Source: JBBQZL01 sp038207745
Lineage (GTDB): Bacteria; Actinomycetota; Thermoleophilia; Solirubrobacterales; 70-9
Assembly (NCBI GenBank): GCA_038207745.1
Contig: JBBQZL010000091.1
Coordinates: 1-10,264 of the forward strand
Direction: 5' to 3'
DNA: 10,264 nucleotides
The position numbers were made by a program, and so were the translations under genes. The notes beneath the pieces were generated by a model that saw only the letters and a list, made by a program, of their open reading frames with translations, had not been told where the DNA came from and did no database searches. The number at the start of each line of letters is the position of its first letter. The first letter of the stretch is position 1. This document shows, in pieces, positions 1 through 6,910 of this stretch.

Positions 1-462
1 GAACCACGAGCCCATTGTCGACAGTGCACCGTCATGCGCAAAACCATGATCGAGATCCACGTATCCGAGATCGGCGTTGCTTGCGTAGATCTCCGCCGCA
101 ATTCCGTTCGCGTTTCGCAGCTTTCCGACGATCTCGGTGCCATGGATCGCAGCTCCCGGGGGCGAGGTCCAGTTGAATCTTCCGCCTGCACCGCTGGCCA
201 GGGAGAGGCCGGATCGATCCTGATAGATGCCGATCTTCGGATCGTCCAGGCGCCGGCAGCCGTCAACGACATCGACCCGGTCTGCGCTCAGTTGCTCGTA
301 TGTCCCATCGAAGAAGACCGATCCCGAGTAGGTGCAGTTCTTGACATCGTAGTAGCCGGCAGAAGCCGTCGCGGCGCCGAGCATGAGCAGGCAGATGGAG
401 ATCGAGAGAGCCGCAATGCTGAGCCGGGCGGATCGCCGCCGGCTTTCCGGGCAACCCCTCAT
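1..462 (-). CDS. Exported protein of unknown function, 3' part outside the window
   Basis: An open frame on the minus strand begins at ATG 462-460 and stays open for 154 codons to the left edge, so the C-terminus is missing. The N-terminus is a clear Sec signal peptide: Arg-rich (SRRRSARL), then a hydrophobic core (IAALSISICLLMLGAA) and an A-T-A-S-A cleavage region near residue 35. The mature part begins GYYDVKNCTYSG and has two early cysteines (in KNCTY and DGCRR) that could form a disulfide, then a beta-rich stretch with FNWTSPPGAAIHG. That last stretch resembles the start of lectin/concanavalin-like exported proteins I recall from Solirubrobacterales; this likeness is from memory. The start codon overlaps the stop of the upstream sigma-factor gene (ATGA), and a GGAG lies 8 nt before it, inside that gene, so the two are almost certainly co-translated. 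Function unknown; it may be the extracellular partner or output of the sigma factor (inference). Confidence 0.8.
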   Translation of the reverse strand, partial: MRGCPESRRRSARLSIAALSISICLLMLGAATASAGYYDVKNCTYSGSVFFDGTYEQLSADRVDVVDGCRRLDDPKIGIYQDRSGLSLASGAGGRFNWTSPPGAAIHGTEIVGKLRNANGIAAEIYASNADLGYVDLDHGFAHDGALSTMGSWF

Positions 463-1805
463 GGCCCGAACTCCGCTGCGACGGCACCGCCAGACGAACT
501 ACCGCCGCCACCGGAGGACCCTCCACCTCCGCCGACGGGTGGCGGTGCCGAGTAGGTCGGCGCCGGAACAGACGAGCCTGCCGCCTCAGGCGTGAACTCC
601 TGCTCGACCGGCGTCGGCTCCGGAGCGGTCTTGACCGCGACCTGCTGGGGTGTGCTCGTCGCGGTAGTGGTCTCGGGCGCAGGGTCCGGAACTGACGCCG
701 GTGCCGGGTTCGGGTCCTCGGGGAGCGGGTCGATCAGCGGAGTCGCCGGGACCTCGTTGGCCAGGCTTTCGATCGCCTTCGATGCTTGTCCAGCGGTCCG
801 GTCCGGCCCGCTCACGGTAGATGGCAGGACTCCTACGGCGACACAGGCCGCTGTCGTTCCGGCGCCGGCCGCGCAGATCGCGATCACCTTGGTCACAAGG
901 GCGAAGCCACCCCCCGCGGAACTGCCGGTTGCCGCAACCTGCGAGAGCGCCGAGTCGCCGGCGCCGGTCCGACCGGGAAGCCGCGCGTAGACGCTTGTGA
1001 ACAGATCGTCGGCTCGCTCGGCGATCGTCCGGGTGAACGGAAACAGTGGCGCAAACGCTGCGGCGGCGGCCGGTGTCGCGCGGTAGGTGCGCAGGGTGGC
1101 GCGGCAATGGGAGCAAGCGCGCAGATGTAGTCGCAACTCCCGGCTCTCAGCCTCTGATGTCTCGCCATCGCAGAATCTCGAGAGAAGGCCGGCAAGCTCG
1201 GAGCAGCGCTGCCCCTGATCGCTGTGGGTGAGGAAGGACCGGAAGCGGGCCCGACCTTCGGCCAGGCATCGGTTCACCTTCGTGTAGGTCCAGCCGGTCA
1301 TCTCGGTGATCTCGGAATACGAGTAGCCCCCGGCCAGGAGGGTGAGCGCACGCAACTCCTGCGGCTTCAGGGTGTGGAGCGCCTCACGACTGCGATCGAC
1401 CACTTCCTGGCGCTCGACCAGGGCCTCGGGGCCGTCGCCGTCGGACGGGATCATCTGAACCCAGTCCTGGCGCTCACCTTCATCGAGCCCCGGGGGGTTC
1501 GGGTCGGAGAGCATGCGCTCGCGCAGACGCCGGACTGCAAGTGCCTCGTGCTTGGTCACGACCTGCATCCACCGGATCAGCTGACGAAGATCAGTGGTCG
1601 GCGCCTTGGTGATCAGGATCTCCAGTGAACGCTGATAGGCGTCCTCGGCGTCATCGCTGCAGATCGAGTAGCGACGCGCGGTTCTCTTCAATGTGGGTTC
1701 GTAGCGCCTCATCAACTCGACGGCGGCCCGATTAAGCTGCTCGCGGCGTGCGCCGCTCGGCGTGCCGTCTGCAGGAAGACTCATGACGTGTGCGGCTCTG
1801 TTCAT
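459..1805 (-). CDS. ECF-like sigma-70 factor fused to a zinc anti-sigma domain, a membrane segment and a Pro/Gly-rich tail
   Basis: The 448-residue protein has four parts. Residues about 25-95 look like sigma-70 region 2 (CSDDAEDAYQRSLEILI, then IRWMQVVTKHEA). Residues about 135-192 look like region 4, with a helix-turn-helix (LLAGGYSYSEITEMTGW, then KVNRCLAEGRARFRSFL). Residues about 200-242 carry a zinc anti-sigma (zf-HC2) signature: Cys201, then H-x3-C-x2-C at His227, Cys231 and Cys234. Residues about 301-327 form one hydrophobic segment, followed by a Pro/Thr/Glu-rich and finally Gly/Ser-rich tail of about 120 residues. A normal ECF factor is about 160-200 residues, so the back half is an addition. 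Sigma factors direct RNA polymerase to promoters, and zinc anti-sigma domains usually inhibit them; here both sit in one chain probably anchored in the membrane with the tail outside. Sigma factors with C-terminal zinc-finger/membrane extensions are known in Actinobacteria (ECF52-like, from memory). ATG 1805 is the first possible start after an in-frame TGA; the nearest AAGGTGA lies 18 nt away, too far to be ideal, and ATG 1784 is an alternative. Confidence 0.85.
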   Translation of the reverse strand: MNRAAHVMSLPADGTPSGARREQLNRAAVELMRRYEPTLKRTARRYSICSDDAEDAYQRSLEILITKAPTTDLRQLIRWMQVVTKHEALAVRRLRERMLSDPNPPGLDEGERQDWVQMIPSDGDGPEALVERQEVVDRSREALHTLKPQELRALTLLAGGYSYSEITEMTGWTYTKVNRCLAEGRARFRSFLTHSDQGQRCSELAGLLSRFCDGETSEAESRELRLHLRACSHCRATLRTYRATPAAAAAFAPLFPFTRTIAERADDLFTSVYARLPGRTGAGDSALSQVAATGSSAGGGFALVTKVIAICAAGAGTTAACVAVGVLPSTVSGPDRTAGQASKAIESLANEVPATPLIDPLPEDPNPAPASVPDPAPETTTATSTPQQVAVKTAPEPTPVEQEFTPEAAGSSVPAPTYSAPPPVGGGGGSSGGGGSSSGGAVAAEFGP

Positions 1806-2153
1806 TCGTCGCGGTTGAACCGCTCACCTTTCATTGCCAAATCGGAGTTCCGGCGAGAGCCCATTTCTCTGTCGCCGGTGGCAGGAGCATCCTTGTACGA
1901 ACAGAAACCCGAGACTCAGAGAAACGGAGTGGTGACTTGGCCGGGTGTTCTATTTGTCGATTGCAGGCCATCGTTTGATCTAAGCGGGGGGCGAACGAAT
2001 CTCTCCCCCATCTGGCCGCCAAGAGTGCGTTTTGATTGCCCGGTGCTGCTGGCATCAAGCTCGAGGCAGTCCTGCGCTCGGGTGACCGCGTCGCAATCGT
2101 TTAGCGCCCCCGGCTGGTCTCGCCGACCGCTGCTTTGCCCCTCCTCATCTACG

Positions 2154-2166
2154 ATCAACCGTTGAT
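2154..2166. promoter_or_regulatory. Inverted repeat ATCAAC-C-GTTGAT, possible operator
   Basis: Two perfect 6-bp arms flank a single C, ending 57 bp before the GTG of the decarboxylase gene. The left arm overlaps TACGAT (2150-2155), which fits the actinobacterial -10 pattern TAnnnT, so a protein bound here could control a promoter reading rightwards. No credible -35 box is visible 16-18 bp upstream, and a 13-bp repeat can occur by chance. The operator role is inference. Confidence 0.3.
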
Positions 2167-2206
2167 GCCGAAGCCGCGACGCACTGTGAGCGACGCCGAG
2201 ACCACC

Positions 2207-2215
2207 AAAGGGGAG
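2207..2215 (+). promoter_or_regulatory. Ribosome binding site for the UDP-glucuronate decarboxylase gene
   Basis: AAAGGGGAG lies 8 nt before the GTG at 2224. It fixes that GTG as the start; the encoded protein then begins MTTCVVTGGAGFLG, with the Rossmann glycine motif where family members have it. Confidence 0.7.
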
Positions 2216-2223
2216 AATCGACC

Positions 2224-3171
2224 GTGACCACCTGCGTAGTGACCGGAGGCGCCGGGTTTCTTGGCTCCCATCTCTGTGAGCACCTGCTCGGCAAGGGATA
2301 TCGGGTGGTCTGCATCGACAACCTCGACACGGGGTCGCTGGAGAACATCGAGCAGATCCGGGATCAGAACTTCCACTTCGACAACCACGATGTGACCGAG
2401 TTCGTCGAGGTCGATGAGCCCGTCGACTTCGTCTACCACCTGGCTTCGCCGGCCAGCCCGATCGATTATCTGCGGCTGCCGCTCCACACCCTCAAGGTCG
2501 GCTCTGTCGGAACCCACAACATGCTCGGCCTCGCCAAGGCAAAGCGGGCTCGCTTCTTCCTCGCCTCCACCTCGGAGGTCTACGGCGATCCCCAGGTCCA
2601 TCCGCAGCCCGAGACCTACTGGGGCCACGTCAACCCGATCGGCCCCCGCGGCGTCTACGACGAGGCAAAGCGCTACGCCGAGGCGCTGACCATGGCCTAC
2701 CACCGCCAGCAGGGTGTCGACACCTCGATCGTCAGGATCTTCAACACCTATGGCGCACGGATGAGGCCCCATGACGGGCGGGCGATCCCGACCTTTCTCC
2801 GTCAGGCGCTCGAGGAGAAGCCGCTGACCGTCTTCGGCGACGGCAGCCAGACCCGCAGCTTCTGCTTCGTCGACGACCTGATCCGCGGTCTGGTCTCGCT
2901 GGCCGAGTCCGACACGCACAAGCCGGTCAACATCGGCAACCCCGATGAATACACGCTCCTGCAGCTCGCCGAGGCCGTGATCAAGGTGACCGGATCCGAG
3001 TCCGAGATCGTCCATGAGGCGCTGCCGGTCGACGACCCACAGGTCCGCCAGCCGGACATCACCCGGGCGCGGGAGGTACTTGGCTGGGAGCCGACGGTCG
3101 GTCTCGAAGAGGGTCTGAAGATGACGATCGAGCGCTCGGGAGAGGCAGGGCTTCTCGGCCGGCTCGAGTAG
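2224..3171 (+). CDS. uxs: UDP-glucuronate decarboxylase (UDP-xylose synthase)
   Basis: This extended short-chain dehydrogenase family enzyme is expected to turn UDP-glucuronate into UDP-xylose and CO2, with NAD recycled through a 4-keto intermediate, in the cytoplasm. The 315 residues match the soluble bacterial form in length. The NAD motif GGAGFLGSH is at 8-16. The family-typical HLASPASP is at 72-79, NMLGLAK at 99-105 and STSEVYGDP at 115-123. WGHVNPIGPRGVYDEAKR at 133-150 carries the catalytic Tyr145 and Lys149. RIFNTYGARM is at 171-180 and GDGSQTRSFCFVDDL at 205-219. These blocks separate UXS from plain epimerases. The GTG start has a good ribosome binding site. The 3' end overlaps the opposing transporter gene by 113 bp. 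UDP-xylose usually feeds glycan or exopolysaccharide synthesis, which fits the reductase and glycosyltransferase genes at the right of the window. Related 4-ketopentose-forming or bifunctional enzymes cannot be fully excluded. Confidence 0.92.
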   Translation: MTTCVVTGGAGFLGSHLCEHLLGKGYRVVCIDNLDTGSLENIEQIRDQNFHFDNHDVTEFVEVDEPVDFVYHLASPASPIDYLRLPLHTLKVGSVGTHNMLGLAKAKRARFFLASTSEVYGDPQVHPQPETYWGHVNPIGPRGVYDEAKRYAEALTMAYHRQQGVDTSIVRIFNTYGARMRPHDGRAIPTFLRQALEEKPLTVFGDGSQTRSFCFVDDLIRGLVSLAESDTHKPVNIGNPDEYTLLQLAEAVIKVTGSESEIVHEALPVDDPQVRQPDITRAREVLGWEPTVGLEEGLKMTIERSGEAGLLGRLE

Positions 3172-4081
3172 GGCCGGTCCGGCCGCCGATCGGTCCGAGG
3201 GCGCGCATCAGCCCCGGTGGCAGCCGGCCGTCCGTCGAAAGCCACGATCCCGCCAGGATCAGAATCAGCCCCGCGAACGCGCCTGCTCCAGGGCTCTCAT
3301 CGAGGATGATCATCCCGAGGCCAAGAGCCACGACGGGGTTTATGTAGGTAACGACCAGCGCCCGCCCGGCGCCGATCTCGAGGATCAACCGGTTCCAGAT
3401 CACGAAGGCGACCGCGGTGCAAAGCACTCCGAGCACGACGATCGAGATCACCTCGGTTGCGGGAGGCGCCGGCGTCGGCGCTGTCGAGATCCCGATCGGC
3501 GCCAGCATCAGGGAGGCGACGCCGAGTGCTGCTCCGACCACGACCAGCGGATTCAGCTCGGCGAGATGCCGCCTCAGGATCATCGGCCCGATCGAGTAGC
3601 CGAGCGCCACCCCGAGGAAGGCGAGGACGCCGATGATCTCGTCACTGCTTCCGGCGAGGTTGACCCCGACCAGGACGACGACGCCGCTGAAGCCGACGAA
3701 TAACCCGGCCAATCGCAGACCCTGGACGCGCTCTGAGTGGTCGAACCAGATCGCGAGCACCGCGACGATCAGTGGGCAGGCAGCAATCACGATTGCCGCA
3801 ATCGACGAGTCGACGTGCTGCTCGCCGAAACCGAGCAATGGGAAGGGAAGGGCGATCTCGATCAGGGCAAAGATCGCAATCCACTTCCAGTGGTGCCGGG
3901 AGACATTTCCGAGTCCGGCGCGAAGGGCGAGGGGCAGCAGCACGAGGGCGCCGAGCAGGACCCTGGAGAAGGCGATCCACCCCGGCGTCGCGCCGTCATC
4001 GATCGCGACCTTGATGAACAGATACGGCACTCCCCAGATAAGAGAGAGGGCGACGAATCCGGTCCAGGCTCGAGCGCTCAT
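3059..4081 (-). CDS. EamA-family (DMT superfamily) transporter
   Basis: The 340-residue protein shows about ten hydrophobic helices in two homologous halves, the layout of EamA-type drug/metabolite transporters that move amino acids, nucleobases or other small metabolites across the inner membrane. Signs are the early WG in LIWGVPYLFIKVA, ALPFPLLGFGEQHVDSS with a family-typical Glu87, and in the second half CTAVAFVIWNRLI and NPVVALGLGMIILDE. The substrate cannot be told from sequence. Helices end near residue 280; the last 50 or so residues are Arg/Pro/Ser-rich, and about the final 37 are read from the strand opposite the decarboxylase 3' end, so this tail is probably not a conserved domain. 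The ATG at 4081 gives the expected N-terminus, but no strong ribosome binding site precedes it. The gene is divergent from the exported hydrolase-like gene to its right. Confidence 0.88.
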   Translation of the reverse strand: MSARAWTGFVALSLIWGVPYLFIKVAIDDGATPGWIAFSRVLLGALVLLPLALRAGLGNVSRHHWKWIAIFALIEIALPFPLLGFGEQHVDSSIAAIVIAACPLIVAVLAIWFDHSERVQGLRLAGLFVGFSGVVVLVGVNLAGSSDEIIGVLAFLGVALGYSIGPMILRRHLAELNPLVVVGAALGVASLMLAPIGISTAPTPAPPATEVISIVVLGVLCTAVAFVIWNRLILEIGAGRALVVTYINPVVALGLGMIILDESPGAGAFAGLILILAGSWLSTDGRLPPGLMRALGPIGGRTGPTRAGREALPLPSARSSSSDPLRDRPSAPSQVPPAPG

Positions 4082-4107
4082 CCAGGCAAGATGACAGACC
4101 GTACCGT

Positions 4108-4135
4108 TTGCGAAACCCTCGCCTGGTGGTACAGT
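4108..4135 (+). promoter_or_regulatory. Candidate promoter for the exported hydrolase-like gene
   Basis: A -35-like TTGCGA (4108-4113) and a -10-like TACAGT (4130-4135, pattern TAnnnT) are 16 bp apart. This would start transcription near 4142 and leave a short leader of about 25 nt before GTG 4168. Its position also argues against the upstream in-frame TTG at 4108 as a translation start, since that codon would be part of the promoter. Judged by eye only. Confidence 0.4.
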
Positions 4136-4153
4136 CCGCCCGGAACTTTGACT

Positions 4154-4182
4154 GGGGAGGACTAACGGTGGAGGTAAGGGAG
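4154..4182 (+). promoter_or_regulatory. Two overlapping ribosome binding sites with alternative starts
   Basis: GGGGAGGA (4154-4161) sits 6 nt before GTG 4168. GGAGG (4170-4174) sits 8 nt before ATG 4183, and AAGGGAG (4176-4182) sits 6 nt before ATG 4189. All three starts are in frame and all keep the signal peptide. I chose GTG 4168 because its site is strongest and best spaced. Confidence 0.45.
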
Positions 4183-6714
4183 ATGGGAATGCGCTCGCGC
4201 ATTTCGAGGATCATCTTGGCGATTGCGATTGTTGCCGCGCTGATGTCGGCGGCCACTCAATCGGCCTTCGCGGCCAAGCAGGGCAAGTCCGGAAAGGCAG
4301 CCAAGGCGAAGATCGTCAGCGCGGGCGCCACCACCCTCGCCCACACCGGCAAGCTCAAGGTGACTGTGCGGGGATGGAACCCGAAGACGAAGGTCAGGGC
4401 CAAGGCCAGGGCCCGCCAGGGCGGCAAATCGATCTCCCTCGGAAGGAAGAAGTTCCGCACTCATCGAGGCAGGACGAGCTTCGCGATCCTGCTCGGCCCG
4501 GCTTCCCGCGGCACGGTCTCCAGCTGCCTGCCGACAACGATCAAGGTCACCCTCGTGGCCCGCGGCAAGTCAAGGGGCAAGGTCAGGACGAGCGCGAAAG
4601 TCCGTCGTGACACCAGCTTCTGCGCCGGCTCGAGGCCCCGCGGTCTCGACGTCAGCGACGCCGGCACCTGCGACCCGATCGCGACCAACACGATCGATTG
4701 CCTCTCTCCGTTTCCGAACAATTACTACACGAAGAAGGACCCGACTTCTGATACCGGTCTCCGTGTTGATCTGAAGAACGCGGCGATGCCGGTCAGCGAC
4801 AACAACGACCACGCGATCGACACCACCGAGCTGAACACGGCAGAGGGTTTCAGCCCCGGCGCGATGATCACCGCGCAGATCCCGGGTCTCGACAACCAGG
4901 CGGCCTTTGACAGAACCGGCATCGTCCGTCAGGGCAAGATGTCGATGGCCTACGAGAAGAAGCAGCCGGTCGTCGTGATCGACAAGAGCACGCTCGAGCG
5001 TCAACTGATCTGGGCGGAGATGGACAGCAACGTCGATTCCGACAAGAACCGGCCGCTGATCATCCGGCCCGGTAAGAACCTCACCGACGGCCACACCTAT
5101 ATCGTCGCATTGCGGAACCTCAAGACGTCCGCCGGTAAGACGATCAAGCCACCGGTGGCGTTCAAGCTCTTCCGGGATCGGATCCCCTCTGGTGTCTCGG
5201 TCCTGGAGAAGCGTCGCGCGCACTTCAACCAGATCTTCAGGAAGCTCGGCAAGGCCGGGATCAAGCGTAACGACCTCTATCTGGCCTGGGACTTCACGGT
5301 CAACAGCACGACGAACCTCACCGAGCGGATGCTGCACATCCGCGACAACGCGTTCTCGCTGCTCGGCGACAACAACCTGGCCGACAACGACATCAGCGGC
5401 ACCACGGCGCCGGTCTTCAATGTCCAGACCGTGACCGACTACCCGACGGCGACGGGGGACGGGATCGAGCTGATCCGCCGCGTCGAGGGAACGTTCCAGG
5501 TGCCGTGCTACCTCCACCATCCGGACCCAGCCAAGCAGGACTGTGATCCGGGCGCCAGGTTCGAGCTGGACGCCAATGGCATGCCGATCCGCAACCCCGG
5601 CAGCGTGATGACCGCGAAATTCATCTGCAACATCCCGCGCACGGCCGCCGACGGCACGAACGTGATCGAGAAGGCACGTCCCTCGCTCTACGGCCATGGG
5701 CTCTTCGGCACAGTCAACGAGGTCAAGGGCAAGAACATCCGCCAGCTCAGCGCCGAGAACAACGTGATCACCTGCGCGACCGAATGGAGCGGAATGGCCG
5801 ATGAGGACGTTGTCCCATCGGCGCTGCCGGCTCTGGTCGACCTGAGCAAGTTCCCCTCGATTCCCGACCGGCTCCAGCAGGGCTTCCTCAACTTCATGTA
5901 TCTCGGGCGCCTGCTGATCCACCCGGACGGGTTCTCGTCGGACCCCGCATTCCAGTTCAACGGCGTGTCCGCCATCGACACCCAGCAGCTCTTCTACTAC
6001 GGCAATAGCCAGGGTGGAATCGCCGGTGGCGCATTGACGGCTCTCTCGCCGGACGTACGGCGATCGGTTCTGTACGTGCCGGGGATCAACTACTCGACCC
6101 TGCTCCCCCGCAGCGTCGACTTCGACGACTACCAGGTGCCGCTCTACGGGGCCTACATCGAGGAGCGCCAGAAGTCGCTGATCTTCTCGATCATGCAGAT
6201 GATGTGGGACCGCGGTGAGCCGGACGGCTACGCCAACCACATGACCACGGATCCGCTGCCGAACACCCCATCGCACAAGGTCCTGATCGAGATGTCATAC
6301 GGCGATCATCAGGTGTCCAACGTCACAACCGAGGTCGAGGCGCGGACGATCGGCGCTCCGCTCCGCGAGCCATCGGTTGATGCCAACCGCCTTGCCGCCG
6401 GCGACGACGAGCCGCATTTCGAGATGCAGACGCTCGGTGACCTCAGCGGCCCCGCCGCAGACGGCAGCGGCATGTTCATCTGGGACATCGGGCCGAAGCG
6501 CGGCGTGGAGCCGAACGTGCTCGGGACGATCCCGGAACCGCTGACCAACTCTCCGCCCCGTGATGCCGGCGTCGACCCGCATGACACGGTGATCCGCAGC
6601 TCGGCAAGGATCCGCAAGCAGATTGCGGACTTTCTGAAGATCAACGGCAAGATCACCAATCCGTGCGGGAACGACCCCTGCTACGCGGCCGGATGGAACG
6701 GATTCAATGATTGA
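4168..6714 (+). CDS. Large exported alpha/beta-hydrolase-like protein (putative lipase/esterase)
   Basis: From GTG 4168 the protein has 848 residues. It starts with a signal peptide: basic (MRSRISR), then a hydrophobic run (IILAIAIVAALMSAA) and a cleavage-like SAFAA. A Lys/Arg-rich, probably beta-sandwich stretch of about 120 residues follows. Next comes a segment with CLSPFPNNYYT, VDLKNAAMPVSDN and GFSPGAMI, which recalls the N-terminal domain of VolA-type bacterial lipases (from memory). The C-terminal half looks like an alpha/beta-hydrolase: YGHGLFG near 508-514 as an oxyanion-type loop, YYGNSQGGIAGG with the nucleophile-elbow motif G-x-S-x-G (Ser614), and SYGDHQVSN with Asp713 and His714 as possible acid/base residues. 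A secreted esterase or lipase is the best guess; substrate and activity are unproven, and members with this look are usually called hypothetical. It has its own candidate promoter and lies 196 bp before a second exported-protein gene. A weak hairpin follows the stop. Confidence 0.72.
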   Translation: MEVREMGMRSRISRIILAIAIVAALMSAATQSAFAAKQGKSGKAAKAKIVSAGATTLAHTGKLKVTVRGWNPKTKVRAKARARQGGKSISLGRKKFRTHRGRTSFAILLGPASRGTVSSCLPTTIKVTLVARGKSRGKVRTSAKVRRDTSFCAGSRPRGLDVSDAGTCDPIATNTIDCLSPFPNNYYTKKDPTSDTGLRVDLKNAAMPVSDNNDHAIDTTELNTAEGFSPGAMITAQIPGLDNQAAFDRTGIVRQGKMSMAYEKKQPVVVIDKSTLERQLIWAEMDSNVDSDKNRPLIIRPGKNLTDGHTYIVALRNLKTSAGKTIKPPVAFKLFRDRIPSGVSVLEKRRAHFNQIFRKLGKAGIKRNDLYLAWDFTVNSTTNLTERMLHIRDNAFSLLGDNNLADNDISGTTAPVFNVQTVTDYPTATGDGIELIRRVEGTFQVPCYLHHPDPAKQDCDPGARFELDANGMPIRNPGSVMTAKFICNIPRTAADGTNVIEKARPSLYGHGLFGTVNEVKGKNIRQLSAENNVITCATEWSGMADEDVVPSALPALVDLSKFPSIPDRLQQGFLNFMYLGRLLIHPDGFSSDPAFQFNGVSAIDTQQLFYYGNSQGGIAGGALTALSPDVRRSVLYVPGINYSTLLPRSVDFDDYQVPLYGAYIEERQKSLIFSIMQMMWDRGEPDGYANHMTTDPLPNTPSHKVLIEMSYGDHQVSNVTTEVEARTIGAPLREPSVDANRLAAGDDEPHFEMQTLGDLSGPAADGSGMFIWDIGPKRGVEPNVLGTIPEPLTNSPPRDAGVDPHDTVIRSSARIRKQIADFLKINGKITNPCGNDPCYAAGWNGFND

Positions 6715-6736
6715 TTCAAGGAACTTGGGCGGGCAT

Positions 6737-6753
6737 GGCCGAAACAAGCGGCC
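6737..6753 (+). terminator. Weak hairpin after the hydrolase-like gene
   Basis: GGCCG-AAACAAG-CGGCC forms a 5-bp GC stem with a 7-nt loop, 22 nt after the stop at 6714. There is no T-run, so it would be a poor intrinsic terminator. Read-through into the next gene is possible. Confidence 0.25.
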
Positions 6754-6773
6754 CTGCACCGTGTTCAGGAGTC

Positions 6774-6802
6774 AGGACAGTCGATTCCAGCACGGATAGA
6801 CT
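6774..6802 (+). promoter_or_regulatory. Candidate promoter for the CARDB-like exported-protein gene
   Basis: AGGACA (6774-6779) shares GACA with the -35 consensus and is 17 bp from TAGACT (6797-6802), which fits TAnnnT. Transcription would begin near 6809, leaving a leader of about 75-100 nt. Judged by eye only. Confidence 0.35.
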
Positions 6803-6866
6803 GGCTACACAGCTTCTTGGGAGACGGGGTCTTGGCCGGTGGTTTGCCGGGGGAGGGCCAACTCTC

Positions 6867-6906
6867 AGGAGGAGAGGTAATCAGTGTCAAACAATTCTCA
6901 AGGAGG
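6867..6906 (+). promoter_or_regulatory. Two successive ribosome binding sites with alternative starts
   Basis: AGGAGGAGAGG (about 6868-6877) precedes GTG 6884 by 6 nt, and AAGGAGG (6900-6906) precedes the in-frame ATG 6911 by 4 nt. The ATG product has the more typical signal peptide; the GTG product adds nine residues (MSNNSQGGL). The second site is itself translated in the longer form. Confidence 0.5.
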
Positions 6907-6910
6907 CCTC

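Larger units (their letters stand above)
1806..2223. other. 418-bp divergent intergenic region
   Basis: This gap separates the divergently transcribed sigma-factor and UDP-glucuronate decarboxylase genes and should hold promoters for both. Frames open here are short, overlap one another and encode nothing I recognise. What I see is a 13-bp inverted repeat at 2154-2166, a TAnnnT hexamer (TACGAT) at 2150-2155 without a good -35 partner, and a G-run/C-run pair near 1985-2010 that could form only a weak 5-bp stem. I found no convincing tRNA, riboswitch or ECF-type promoter by eye. Confidence 0.7.

Noticed and set aside
34..555. Plus-strand frame of 173 codons at the left end
   Set aside because: It lies opposite the exported protein and the sigma-gene tail. 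Its Pro-rich end is merely the other strand of the Gly/Ser-rich tail, and it has no family pattern.
1788..2165. Plus-strand frame of 125 codons in the divergent gap
   Set aside because: No ribosome binding site, no recognisable motif, and several frames overlap in the same stretch; more likely non-coding.
2155..3015. Minus-strand frame of 286 codons
   Set aside because: It is antisense to the clearly recognisable UDP-glucuronate decarboxylase and shows no domain pattern.
4108..4167. Upstream in-frame TTG 4108 as start of the hydrolase-like gene
   Set aside because: The TTG forms part of a likely -35 box, lacks a ribosome binding site, and would place about 30 polar residues before the signal peptide.
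4570..6276. Minus-strand frame of 568 codons
   Set aside because: It is antisense to the exported hydrolase-like gene; its Val/Asp/Arg/Glu-rich composition is typical of a shadow frame in high-GC DNA, while the plus strand has signal peptide and motifs.
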